DNA from: Mycobacterium sp. NBC_00419
GTDB lineage: Bacteria; Actinomycetota; Actinomycetes; Mycobacteriales; Mycobacteriaceae
Reading direction: 5' to 3'
Assembly (NCBI RefSeq): GCF_036023875.1
Contig: NZ_CP107931.1
Coordinates: 4,154,001-4,218,000 of the forward strand
Length of the DNA: 64,000 bases
Part shown: positions 53,876-63,110 of the stretch, one piece after another
Position numbering within the stretch: position 1 is the stretch's first letter
How the letters are laid out: every line of letters starts with the position of its first letter
Notes under the pieces: generated by a model
Seen by the model: only the letters and a program-made list of their open reading frames with translations
What the model was told of the DNA's origin: nothing
Database searches by the model: none
Made by a program: the position numbers and the translations under genes

Positions 53876-56800
53876 ATGACCACCCCCGACCGCGTGAACC
53901 CCGGTTCACTGGCCGACGTCGCCGAACCCGACGCCCTGATGCGGCCGGGGCTGCGCGGCACGTTTCGTGTCGTCGGGGGGCCGGGCACCGGTAAGAGCAG
54001 TGTGCTGGTGGCGACGGCCGCAGCCCACATCGCCGCCGGGGCGGATCCGGAATCGGTTCTGCTGCTGACGGGTTCGGGCCGACTGGCGGCCGCTGCACGC
54101 GGCGCGCTGACCGCCGAGCTGCTCAAGGCCCGCTCGGCGCAACCGTGCCGCGCGGTGGTGCGCGAGCCCCTCGTGCGCTCGGTGCACAGTTACGCGTTCG
54201 CGGTGCTGCGCCAGGCGGCCGCCCGCGCCGGTGACCCGCCCCCGCGGCTGGTCACCGGCGCCGAGCAGGACGGCATCATCCGCGAGCTGCTGGCCGGTGA
54301 CCTCACCGACGGCGCGGCCTCGGTGTCCGGGTGGCCGGCGCAGCTGCTGCCCGCGTTGAGCACCGCCGGCTTCGCCACCGAACTGCGCGATCTGCTGGCC
54401 CGCTGCGCCGAGCGCGGCGTGGACCCACTGCAGCTGCAGCGGCTCGGCCGGTTGTCGGGACGCCCGGAATGGGCGGCGGCGGGCCGTTTCGCCCAGCAGT
54501 ACGAACAGGTGATGCTGCTGCGGGCGGCGGTCGGCACCGCGGCACCCCAGGCCACCGTCCCGGCGCTGGGGGCGGCCGAACTGGTCGGCGCCGCACTCGA
54601 GGCGCTCGGCAACGACGCCGAACTCCTGGCCGCCGCCCGATCGCGAATCCGGCTGTTGCTGGTCGACGACGCCCAGAATCTCGACCCACAGGCGGCCCGG
54701 CTGGTGCGGGTGCTGGCCGCCGGTGCCGAGCTGACGCTGCTCGCCGGTGACCCCAACGAGGCGGTGTTCGGTTTCCGCGGTGCCGATCCTGAGCTGTTGA
54801 CTGCCAACGACACTCCGGTCGTCGAACTCTCCCGTTCCCACCGTTGCGCCCCCGCACTGGCGCGCGCCATCAGCGGTGTCGCGGCCGGGCTGCCGGGCAG
54901 CGGGCCATGGCGTGCACTGGCCGGCACCGGTGAGGGCGGCACGGTCACCGTGCGGGTGGCAGCCTCCACGCACGCCGAGGCGGCCCTGATCGCCGACCGG
55001 CTGCGCCGCGCGCACCTGGTGGACGGTGTGCCGTGGTCACAGCTGGCGGTGATTGTGCGATCGTCGTCGGCGGCGGCATCGCTGAGCCGCGCCTTGGCCG
55101 GTGCGGGGGTTCCGGTGGCCGCGCCGTCGGCGGCCGGCCCGGTCGCGCAGCAGCCGGCGGCCCGAGCGCTGCTGACGGTGCTCGCGGCCACCTGCCACGG
55201 GCTTGACGGCGAGCAGGCGCTGGCACTGCTGACCGGCCCGATCGGCCGTGTCGACCCGGTGTCGCTGCGCCAGCTACGACGGGCCTTGCGCCGCAACGTG
55301 GGCGACGCCACCCGCGATTTCGGCGAACTGCTCGCCGAGGTGCTCACCGCCGGATCGACGGATCTGCCTGCAACGCTGGGCCGCCCGGTCAACCGGGTGC
55401 GGGCGGTGCTGGCCGCGGCGGCGCGCGCCAACCGCGGTAACCGGGACCCGCGCTACACGCTGTGGCAGGCCTGGGAACGCAGCGGCCTGCAGCGCCGCTG
55501 GCTTACAGCCGCTGAACGCGGCGGTACCGACGGCGCTGCCGGCGAACGGAACCTGGCCGCCGTCACGGCACTGTTCGACCTGGCCGACGACTACGTCTCC
55601 CGCACCACCGGGGCCTCACTGCCCGGCTTGCTCGACCATGTTGCGGCGCTTCAGCTTCCGCCGGTGAAGTCCGACGGCGCCGAATCGGCCGAGACGGTCT
55701 CGGTGCTCAGTCCGCACGCCGCCCTCGAGCGGGACTGGGAGCTGGTGGTGATCGCCGGACTGCAGGACGGTCTGTGGCCCAACACCACCCCGCGGGGCGG
55801 GATTCTGGGTACTCAACGGCTGCTCGACGTCCTCGACGGGTTGGGCGACGACGTCTCGGTGCGGGCGCCGCTGCTCGCCGAGGAACGCCGGCTGCTCATC
55901 GCGGCCATGGGCAGAGCCCGACGCGAACTGCTGGTCACCGCGGTCGACAGCGACGACGGCGACGACGCAGCGCTGCCCTCGCCGTTCGTCGCCGAGATCG
56001 GGCAGTGGGCCACCACCGAGGCGGCGATCGCCACGGCTCAGCCGGTCGCAGCACCGCCGGTGCTGTCACCGGCGGCGGTGGTGGGTAGGCTGCGCGCGGT
56101 GGTCTGCGCCCCGCCGGGCGCTGTTGAGGACGCGCAACGTGCCACCGCAGCACGACAATTGGCCCGGCTGGCCGCCGAGGGAGTACCGGGCGCCGACCCT
56201 GCGCAGTGGTACGGCATGGCGACGGTGAGCACCGAGCAACCCCTGTGGTCCGGTGCCGAGCACACCGTCACCTTGAGCCCGTCGACGTTGCAGGCCTTGA
56301 CCGACTGCCCGTTGCGCTGGCTGGCCGAGCGGCACGGCGGTGCTGCCCGGCGCGACTTGCGCTCCACCCTCGGCTCGATCGTGCACGCGCTGGTCGCCGA
56401 GTCCGGCAAGAGCGGGGAGCAGCTCGTCACGGAGCTGGAAAAGATCTGGGCGGCAATACCGTTCGATTCGTCGTGGTATGCCGATAATGAGCTCGACCGG
56501 CATCGCGGCATGCTGGAGGCATTCGCGGCGTGGCGTTCGGCGACCCGCCATGAACTCACCGAGGCCGGCACTGAGGTCGAGGTGGACGGGCTGGTCGCCG
56601 AACCGGGCGCCGAGGGCCCCGGTGTCCGGGTGCGCGGGCGGGTCGACCGCCTCGAACGCGATGCGCAGGGACGCCTGGTCATCGTCGACGTCAAGACCGG
56701 CAAGAGCCCGGTCACCAAGGATGACGCCCAGCGTCACGCCCAGCTCGGCTTCTATCAGCTCGCCGTCGCCGAGGGGGTCGTCGGCGAGGACGACCGTCCC

Positions 56801-57031
56801 GGCGGTGGTCGACTGGTCTATATCGGAAAGCCCAGTGCGGCAGGGGCAACCGAACGTGAGCAGTCCCCGCTCACCGAGGACACCCAGGCGCAGTGGCGCC
56901 AGACGGTACAGGGTGCCGCCGCCGCCACCGCGGGGCCGCAGTTCGTCGCCAAGGTCAACGACGGGTGCACGCACTGCCCGATGCGGCCCGGATGCCCCGC
57001 GCACACCACACCCCGGACGGAGCCCTCATGA
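53876..57031 (+). CDS. adnA: DNA end-resection helicase-nuclease subunit AdnA
   Basis: 1051 residues from ATG 53876. N-terminal UvrD-like motor: Walker A GGPGTGKSS (about 36-44), degenerate Walker B LLVDDAQNLDP, motif III DPNEAVFGFRGAD. C-terminal RecB-type nuclease: VIVDVKTGKSP with the catalytic Asp and Lys, and iron-sulfur Cys residues in LTDCPLRW and CTHCPMRPGC. AdnA and AdnB form the mycobacterial heterodimeric double-strand-break resection machine. The stop overlaps adnB (ATGA). Corresponds to Rv3202c. Confidence 0.93.
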   Translation: MTTPDRVNPGSLADVAEPDALMRPGLRGTFRVVGGPGTGKSSVLVATAAAHIAAGADPESVLLLTGSGRLAAAARGALTAELLKARSAQPCRAVVREPLVRSVHSYAFAVLRQAAARAGDPPPRLVTGAEQDGIIRELLAGDLTDGAASVSGWPAQLLPALSTAGFATELRDLLARCAERGVDPLQLQRLGRLSGRPEWAAAGRFAQQYEQVMLLRAAVGTAAPQATVPALGAAELVGAALEALGNDAELLAAARSRIRLLLVDDAQNLDPQAARLVRVLAAGAELTLLAGDPNEAVFGFRGADPELLTANDTPVVELSRSHRCAPALARAISGVAAGLPGSGPWRALAGTGEGGTVTVRVAASTHAEAALIADRLRRAHLVDGVPWSQLAVIVRSSSAAASLSRALAGAGVPVAAPSAAGPVAQQPAARALLTVLAATCHGLDGEQALALLTGPIGRVDPVSLRQLRRALRRNVGDATRDFGELLAEVLTAGSTDLPATLGRPVNRVRAVLAAAARANRGNRDPRYTLWQAWERSGLQRRWLTAAERGGTDGAAGERNLAAVTALFDLADDYVSRTTGASLPGLLDHVAALQLPPVKSDGAESAETVSVLSPHAALERDWELVVIAGLQDGLWPNTTPRGGILGTQRLLDVLDGLGDDVSVRAPLLAEERRLLIAAMGRARRELLVTAVDSDDGDDAALPSPFVAEIGQWATTEAAIATAQPVAAPPVLSPAAVVGRLRAVVCAPPGAVEDAQRATAARQLARLAAEGVPGADPAQWYGMATVSTEQPLWSGAEHTVTLSPSTLQALTDCPLRWLAERHGGAARRDLRSTLGSIVHALVAESGKSGEQLVTELEKIWAAIPFDSSWYADNELDRHRGMLEAFAAWRSATRHELTEAGTEVEVDGLVAEPGAEGPGVRVRGRVDRLERDAQGRLVIVDVKTGKSPVTKDDAQRHAQLGFYQLAVAEGVVGEDDRPGGGRLVYIGKPSAAGATEREQSPLTEDTQAQWRQTVQGAAAATAGPQFVAKVNDGCTHCPMRPGCPAHTTPRTEPS

Positions 57032-60000
57032 CCTACACCCCCGCGGAACTCGCTCAGGCCCTTGGTGTTCCGGCCCCCACCGACGAGCAGGCCGCGGTGA
57101 TCGCGGCTCCGCCCGGGCCGCTGGTGGTCATCGCCGGCGCGGGTGCCGGTAAGACCGAAACCATGGCCGCCCGGGTGGTGTGGCTGGTGGCCAACGGATT
57201 CGCCGAGCCGGGACAGGTGCTGGGGCTGACGTTCACCCGCAAGGCAGCCGGTCAGCTGCTGCGCCGGGTCCGTTCGCGGCTGGCCCGCCTGGCGGGCCAT
57301 CTCGGTGCCCCGGCCGCGCTCGGCGCACCGACCGTCAGCACCTACCACGCGTTCGCCGGCACGCTGCTGCGCGAGTACGGCCTGCTGTTGCCGGTCGAGC
57401 CGGATGCCCGGCTGCTCAGTGAAACCGAGATGTGGCAGTTGGCCTACCAGGTGGTCAGCGCCTATCCGGGACCGCTGGACACCGACAAGGATCCCGCCAG
57501 GGTCACCGCGATGGTGCTGCGGCTGGCCGGCGAGCTGGCCGAGCACCTGGTCGACACCGACGCGCTGCTCGACACGCACGTCGAGCTCGACCGTCTCGTG
57601 CACGCCCTGCCCGCCGGCCGCTACCAGCGCGACCGCGGGCCGAGCCAGTTTCTGCTCGGGATGCTGGCCACCCAGACCGAACGCGCGGCCCTGGTTCCGC
57701 TGATCGACGCCGTGCACCGCCGGATGCGCGCCGAGAAGGTCATGGACTTCGGCTCGCAGATGTCGTCTGCGGCGCGGCTGGCCGTCGGCTGCCCGCAGGT
57801 CGGTGCGGAGCTGCGCAGCCGGTACCGCGTGGTGCTGCTCGACGAGTATCAGGACACCGGCCACGCCCAGCGCATCGCGCTGTCGTCGTTGTTCGGTGGG
57901 GGAGCCGACGACGGGCTGGCGTTGACGGCCGTCGGGGACCCGATCCAGTCGATCTACGGCTGGCGTGGTGCGTCGGCGACCAACCTGCCGCGGTTCACCA
58001 CCGACTTCCCCCGCTCGGACGGATCCCCGGCGCCGACGCTGGAGCTGCGGACCAGCTGGCGCAATCCGCCCAGCACCCTGCACGTCGCCAATGCGGTGTC
58101 GGCCGAGGCCCGCCGCCGTTCGGTCGCGGTACGCCCGCTGAGGTCGCGCCCGGGAGCCGAGCCAGGCACGGTCAGCTGTGCGCTGCTCACCGATGTCGCC
58201 ACCGAACGGGAGTGGGTCGCCGACCACATCGCCACGCGCTACCGGCAGGCGAGCGCGGCTGGCGCCCCGCCGCCGACGGCCGCGGTGCTGGTCCGGCGCA
58301 ATGCCGACGCCGGCCCGATGGCCGAGGCACTGACGGCTCGGGGCGTCCCGGTCGAGGTCGTCGGCCTGGCCGGGCTGCTGTCGATTTCCGAGGTCTCCGA
58401 CGTTGTCGCGATGCTGCGCCTTGTCGCCGATCCGGCGGCGGGCGGGGCCGCGATGCAGGTGCTGACCGGTGCGCGCTGGCGGCTGGGTGCGCACGACATC
58501 GCCGCGCTGTGGCGACGCGCGGTCACTCTCGACGGGCAACGGCCTGCGGCGGTCAGCCCGGAGCAGATCATCGCCGCGGCCGCGCCGGACGCCGACACTG
58601 CGAGTCTGGCCGACGCGCTGGCCGACCCCGGCTCAGCCGGGGCATACTCCGAGGACGGATACCGCCGGATCACTCAGATGGCCGACGAATTGTCCCGTCT
58701 TCGAACACTTTTGGGCAACCCGGTGACCGAACTGGTGGCCGAGGTGCGCCGGACCCTCGGCGTCGATGTCGAGGCCCGCGCAGCCCGTCCGGTCGCCGCG
58801 GGGTGGAGCGGTGCCGAACACCTGGACCGCTTCGCCGATGTCGTCGCCTCCTACACCCAGCGCCCGGGGATCGGGGTGGACAGCCTGCTGGCCTACCTCG
58901 ACGCCGCCGCGGTCGTCGAGAACGGCTTGGCGCCGGCGGAGGTCAGTGTGTCGGCCGACCGGGTCCAGATCCTGACCGTGCACGCCGCCAAGGGATTGGA
59001 ATGGCAGGTGGTCGCGGTCCCGCATCTGTCCGCCCGGGTGTTCCCGTCGACGGCATCGAAACGGACCTGGTTGTCCGACCCGTCGGACTTGCCGCCACTG
59101 CTGCGCGGCGACCGTGCCGCGGCGGGCCTGCACGGTGTCCCGGTCCTGGACACCTCGACGGTCAGCGACCGCAAAGGGCTCTCCGAGTGCATCATCGCCC
59201 ACCGCGACCAGCTCGGTCAGCGCCGCATCGACGAGGAACGCCGGCTGTTGTACGTCGCGATCACCCGCGCCGAGGACACCCTGCTGTTGTCGGGCCACCA
59301 CTGGGGGCTCACCGAGTCCAAGCCGCGTGGCCCATCGGACTTCCTCGTCGAGATCAGGGACATCATCGAGGCCTCCGTCGCGGCGGGCGAACCCTGCGGA
59401 CAGGTGGAGCACTGGGCCCCCGTGCCCGCAGATGGCGAACGAAACCCCCTGCAGGACAAGCCTCGTGAGGCGCTGTGGCCGGCCGACCCGCTCGGCGACG
59501 CCCGCGCCGACGTCGAGCGCGGCGCGGCGCTGGTGAGCGCGGCGATCTCGGGTGCACTGCCCGACGGTGCCGACGACGATCCCGAGGGCTGGGCCGCAGA
59601 TGTCGACGCGCTGTTGGCCGAACGCTCCCGCAGCGCTGCGCCGGTCGCCCCGGCGCTGCCCGGCCAGTTGTCGGTCAGCGCCCTGGTCGAACTCGACCGC
59701 GACCCGGCGGGTGCGGCCCGGCGGCTGGCGCGCCGACTGCCGTCGCGGCCGGATCCGCACGCCATTCTCGGTACTGCGTTCCACGAGTGGGTGCAGCGCT
59801 TCTACGGCGCCGAGCGGCTCTTCGACCTCGACGACCTGCCCGGTGCGGTCGACGACGGCCCCGTCCAGGCCGCCGAACTGTCTGCACTGCAGGAGAAGTT
59901 CACCGCCTCGCCGTGGGCGCTGCGCACACCGGTGGATGTCGAGGTGCCGTTCGAGATGACGATCGGCGACACCGTCGTGCGTGGCCGTATCGACGCGATC

Positions 60001-60267
60001 TTCCCCGACCCCGACGGGACCATGACCGTGGTCGACTGGAAGACCGGCGAGCCACCCGCTGACGACGCGGCCCGCAAGCATGCGGCCGTCCAGCTCGCGG
60101 TGTATCGGCTGGCGTGGGCCGCGCTGAGCGGACAGCCCGAATCGTCAGTGCGCGCAGCGTTCTATTACGTGCGATCGGGCCAGACCGTTATGCCCGAAAA
60201 CCTGCTTGGGGCAACCGAATTGGTCGACCTGCTGGGCTCAGCTAGAAGCGCGGAGCGTTGCGCCTGA
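57028..60267 (+). CDS. adnB: DNA end-resection helicase-nuclease subunit AdnB
   Basis: 1079 residues from ATG 57028. Walker A GAGAGKTET (about 32-40), LTFTRKAAGQLL, canonical Walker B VLLDEYQDTGHAQ, VGDPIQSIYGWRGA, VHAAKGLEW and the late motif VAITRAED. C-terminal nuclease domain with TVVDWKTGEPP. Unlike AdnA the motor motifs are all intact, consistent with AdnB being the main motor. Its 3' end overlaps the convergent DoxX gene by 26 bases. Confidence 0.94.
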   Translation: MTYTPAELAQALGVPAPTDEQAAVIAAPPGPLVVIAGAGAGKTETMAARVVWLVANGFAEPGQVLGLTFTRKAAGQLLRRVRSRLARLAGHLGAPAALGAPTVSTYHAFAGTLLREYGLLLPVEPDARLLSETEMWQLAYQVVSAYPGPLDTDKDPARVTAMVLRLAGELAEHLVDTDALLDTHVELDRLVHALPAGRYQRDRGPSQFLLGMLATQTERAALVPLIDAVHRRMRAEKVMDFGSQMSSAARLAVGCPQVGAELRSRYRVVLLDEYQDTGHAQRIALSSLFGGGADDGLALTAVGDPIQSIYGWRGASATNLPRFTTDFPRSDGSPAPTLELRTSWRNPPSTLHVANAVSAEARRRSVAVRPLRSRPGAEPGTVSCALLTDVATEREWVADHIATRYRQASAAGAPPPTAAVLVRRNADAGPMAEALTARGVPVEVVGLAGLLSISEVSDVVAMLRLVADPAAGGAAMQVLTGARWRLGAHDIAALWRRAVTLDGQRPAAVSPEQIIAAAAPDADTASLADALADPGSAGAYSEDGYRRITQMADELSRLRTLLGNPVTELVAEVRRTLGVDVEARAARPVAAGWSGAEHLDRFADVVASYTQRPGIGVDSLLAYLDAAAVVENGLAPAEVSVSADRVQILTVHAAKGLEWQVVAVPHLSARVFPSTASKRTWLSDPSDLPPLLRGDRAAAGLHGVPVLDTSTVSDRKGLSECIIAHRDQLGQRRIDEERRLLYVAITRAEDTLLLSGHHWGLTESKPRGPSDFLVEIRDIIEASVAAGEPCGQVEHWAPVPADGERNPLQDKPREALWPADPLGDARADVERGAALVSAAISGALPDGADDDPEGWAADVDALLAERSRSAAPVAPALPGQLSVSALVELDRDPAGAARRLARRLPSRPDPHAILGTAFHEWVQRFYGAERLFDLDDLPGAVDDGPVQAAELSALQEKFTASPWALRTPVDVEVPFEMTIGDTVVRGRIDAIFPDPDGTMTVVDWKTGEPPADDAARKHAAVQLAVYRLAWAALSGQPESSVRAAFYYVRSGQTVMPENLLGATELVDLLGSARSAERCA

Positions 60268-60646
60268 TGGCCACCGCCTGGGTGATCATCGGCACCTGGA
60301 AGGGCAGGCGGGCCAGCGCGGCGAGCTTCATCGGCAAGGGCTTGTCCCACCACAGCCGCACCATGTTGACGTTGGCCGGGAACACCGCCAGATACAGCGC
60401 GATCGCGGCCAGCGCACCGGCGCGCCGTGTCCGCGGAACCAGCAGCATGGCGCCGACGCCGACCTCGGCGACACCCGAGGCGTAGGTGTAGAACCGGGGA
60501 TCGCCCGGCAGTTCGGCGGGCACGATGGTGTCGAAGGGCTTGGGTGCCGCAAAGTGGCCCAGGCCGATCGCGATGAGCATCGCGGCGGTGCGGTAGGCAG
60601 GCGCCTGGCTCTTGGAGACTGCGGGTTCAGTTGTCGTCGTCGGCAT
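60242..60646 (-). CDS. DoxX-like integral membrane protein
   Basis: 134 residues with four hydrophobic segments (RTAAMLIAIGLGHFAAP, YASGVAEVGVGAMLLV, AGALAAIALYLAVFPANV, ALARLPFQVPMITQAVAI). The FYTYASGVAEVGVGAML pattern is typical of the DoxX/SURF4-like group, linked to redox balance of the envelope. Overlaps the adnB end on the opposite strand. Confidence 0.75.
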   Translation of the reverse strand: MPTTTTEPAVSKSQAPAYRTAAMLIAIGLGHFAAPKPFDTIVPAELPGDPRFYTYASGVAEVGVGAMLLVPRTRRAGALAAIALYLAVFPANVNMVRLWWDKPLPMKLAALARLPFQVPMITQAVAIRRNAPRF

Positions 60647-60697
60647 GGGTACATAATGCTCATGTGGTGGTAGCCGGGCGCAAGATGATGGGGTCGC

Positions 60698-61771
60698 GTG
60701 GCCAAAGGTAGATTGCGGCGCCGGCTCGAAGCGATCGACGAGAACCTGGCCGCCAAACCCGACAGCGCACTCGTCGACTATCTGCGCATCCCGGAGAAGT
60801 TCGTCAGTCCGGGCCGGCGTATCGCACGCCGGCTGCTCTATGCCTTCGCGGCGCTGTTCGCCGCGGTGTTCATCGTCTATCTGGATCGCGACGGCTACCG
60901 GGACGTCCGCGAAGGCGGACTGACCTTCCTGGACTGCCTGTACTACGCCACGGTGTCACTGTCGACCACCGGCTACGGCGACATCACGCCGTTCACCGAG
61001 ACAGCGCGACTGGTCAATGTCCTGGTCATCACGCCACTTCGGGTGGCGTTCCTGATCGTGTTGGTCGGTACCACCGTGGAAACGCTGACCACGGCATCGC
61101 GCCAGGCTCTCAAGATCCAGCGTTGGAGGAACAGCGTGCGTAACCACACCGTCGTCATCGGCTACGGCACCAAGGGCAGGACGGCGGTGGCCGCGATGGT
61201 CGGTGACGGCGCCGCGCCGGCCGACATCGTCGTCGTCGACACCGACCAGACCTCGCTGGACCGGGCCAGCGCCGCGGGTCTGGTGACGGTGCGCGGTGAC
61301 GCCAACAAATCCGACGTGCTGCGCTTGGCCGGTGCCCAGCACGCGCATTCGATCATCGTGGCGACCAACAGCGACCCGACCGCGGTCCTGGTCACCCTGA
61401 CCGCCCGAGAACTCGCCCCCAAGGCCAAGATCATCGCCTCGGTGCGCGAGGCCGAGAACCAGCATCTGCTGCGCCAGTCCGGGGCCGACTCGGTGGTGGT
61501 GTCCTCGGAGACCGCCGGTCGACTGCTCGGCATCGCGACCAGTGCGCCCAGCGTCGTGGAGATCATCGAAGACCTGCTGACTCCCGACGCCGGCTTCGCG
61601 ATCGCCGAGCGTGAGGTCGAACCCAAGGAGGTCGGCGGGTCCCCGCGCCATCTGCCCGACATCGTGCTGGGCGTGGTCCGCGAGGGCAAGCTGCTGCGCG
61701 TCGACGACCCGAACGCCGACGCACTGGAAACCACCGACCGGCTGCTCTACGTCCGCAGCGCCGGAGACTGA
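60698..61771 (+). CDS. Potassium channel with TrkA-N (RCK) domain
   Basis: 357 residues, GTG start. Two membrane helices (LLYAFAALFAAVFIVYL about 48-64 and VNVLVITPLRVAFLIVLVG about 106-124) flank the pore helix and selectivity filter VSLSTTGYGDIT. An NAD-binding RCK domain follows (VVIGYGTKGRTAVAAM, VVVDTD, GDANKSDVL). A ligand-gated K+ channel of the MthK plan. Corresponds to Rv3200c. Four bases before nudC; probably one operon. Confidence 0.92.
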   Translation: MAKGRLRRRLEAIDENLAAKPDSALVDYLRIPEKFVSPGRRIARRLLYAFAALFAAVFIVYLDRDGYRDVREGGLTFLDCLYYATVSLSTTGYGDITPFTETARLVNVLVITPLRVAFLIVLVGTTVETLTTASRQALKIQRWRNSVRNHTVVIGYGTKGRTAVAAMVGDGAAPADIVVVDTDQTSLDRASAAGLVTVRGDANKSDVLRLAGAQHAHSIIVATNSDPTAVLVTLTARELAPKAKIIASVREAENQHLLRQSGADSVVVSSETAGRLLGIATSAPSVVEIIEDLLTPDAGFAIAEREVEPKEVGGSPRHLPDIVLGVVREGKLLRVDDPNADALETTDRLLYVRSAGD

Positions 61772-61775
61772 GCCA

Positions 61776-62693
61776 GTGGCCTTCCGTCTGCGCAACATCC
61801 CCCTGCTGTCGCGTGTCGGCGCCGACCGCGCCGACACGCTGCGCACCGATATCGACGCCGCCATCGCGGGGTGGGCCGATGCGCTGCTGCTGCGTGTCGA
61901 CAACCGCAACCAGGTACTGATCGCCGACGGCCGGGTCGTGCTCGGTGCGGCAACCGAATTCGGCGACAAGCCACCGGCCGACGCGGTGTTCCTGGGCCGG
62001 ATCGAGGACGGCCGCCATGTGTGGGCGGTCCGGGCGGAGCTGCAGGCGCCCGAGGACGTCGAGTCCGCGGTGCTGGATCTGCGCCGCGCCGGGCACGTCT
62101 TCGACGACGTCAGCGCGCAGTTGGTCGCCTGCGCCACCGCGCTGCTCAACTGGCATGACCAGGCCCGGTTCAGCGCGCACGACGGTTCGCCGACGCGGCT
62201 GGCCAAGGGCGGCTGGTCGCGGGTGAACATGCTGACCGGTCACGAGGAGTTCCCGCGCATCGACCCGGCCATCATCGTGCTCGTCCACGACGGTCACGAC
62301 CGTGCGGTGCTGGCCCGCCAGACGCTGTGGCCGCCGCGGCTGTTCTCGTTGATCGCCGGATTCGTGGAGGCCGGCGAATCGTTCGAGTCGTGCGTGGTGC
62401 GTGAGGTCGCCGAGGAGATCGGTCTGTCCGTCACCGACGTGGAGTACCTGGGCAGCCAGCCCTGGCCGTTCCCGCGCTCGCTGATGGTGGGCTTCCACGC
62501 CATCGGCGACCCCGAGCAGGAGTTCACCTTCCACGACGGTGAGATCGCCGAAGCGGCGTGGTTCACCCGCGCCGAGGTCCGCGAGGCGCTCGATCAGGGG
62601 GACTGGAGCAGCGACTCACCGTCGCGGCTGCTGCTGCCTGGGTCGATCTCGATCGCCCGCGAGATCATCGAATCCTGGGCCGCCGAGGACTAA
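61776..62693 (+). CDS. nudC: NAD(+) diphosphatase / NADH pyrophosphatase NudC
   Basis: 305 residues from GTG 61776. The Nudix box is GFVEAGESFESCVVREVAEE followed by IGL (about 192-214), and the NudC signature SQPWPFPRS lies just after it. It hydrolyses NAD(H) and removes NAD caps in the family. The four-Cys zinc site of E. coli NudC is not visible, as in M. tuberculosis Rv3199c. Confidence 0.93.
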   Translation: MAFRLRNIPLLSRVGADRADTLRTDIDAAIAGWADALLLRVDNRNQVLIADGRVVLGAATEFGDKPPADAVFLGRIEDGRHVWAVRAELQAPEDVESAVLDLRRAGHVFDDVSAQLVACATALLNWHDQARFSAHDGSPTRLAKGGWSRVNMLTGHEEFPRIDPAIIVLVHDGHDRAVLARQTLWPPRLFSLIAGFVEAGESFESCVVREVAEEIGLSVTDVEYLGSQPWPFPRSLMVGFHAIGDPEQEFTFHDGEIAEAAWFTRAEVREALDQGDWSSDSPSRLLLPGSISIAREIIESWAAED

Positions 62694-62766
62694 GGCTCGC
62701 CCACACCGACAAACGGGCGCGAAAGGTCGAGAAGGCGGGGCCATTTCGTCGATCTCGGCGCGAAAA

Positions 62767-63018
62767 CTAGTTCGCGAGCTTGGCCTGAACCTCTTTGAGG
62801 CTCGGGTTGGTCAGCGCGCTGCCGTCGGCGAACTTCACCGTCGGCACGGTCTGATTGCCGCCGTTGACCGACATGACGAACTTGGCGGCGTCGGGATCGA
62901 CCTCGATATCGACCTCGGTGTAGGGAATTCCCGCTGATTTCAGCGCGGTCTTGAGGCGGCGGCAATAGCCGCACCACCCCGTCGTGTACATCGTGAGCTG
63001 GGAATCGCTGGCACTCAT
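62767..63018 (-). CDS. mrx1: Mycoredoxin 1
   Basis: 83 residues, glutaredoxin fold. Active site WCGYC (Cys16, Cys19), cis-Pro in TVPTVKF, and GGNQTVPTV. Reduces mycothiol mixed disulfides. Convergent with nudC across a 73-base gap that contains two GGCGCGAAA repeats but no clear hairpin. Corresponds to Rv3198A. Confidence 0.93.
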   Translation of the reverse strand: MSASDSQLTMYTTGWCGYCRRLKTALKSAGIPYTEVDIEVDPDAAKFVMSVNGGNQTVPTVKFADGSALTNPSLKEVQAKLAN

Positions 63019-63110
63019 AAGTGCTTCAACCTAGCCGAGCCCGTCGGCATGCCCGCAACCGGCGCGGCGCTCACCGGGAAATGTCGCCGCCCCCTGACAA
63101 GATGGACGCC

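Noticed and set aside
62716..62766. GGCGCGAAA repeats between nudC and mrx1 as a terminator
   Set aside because: The two elements are direct, not inverted, and I could not fold a stable stem from them. They may be part of a scattered repeat, but one example is not enough to say so.
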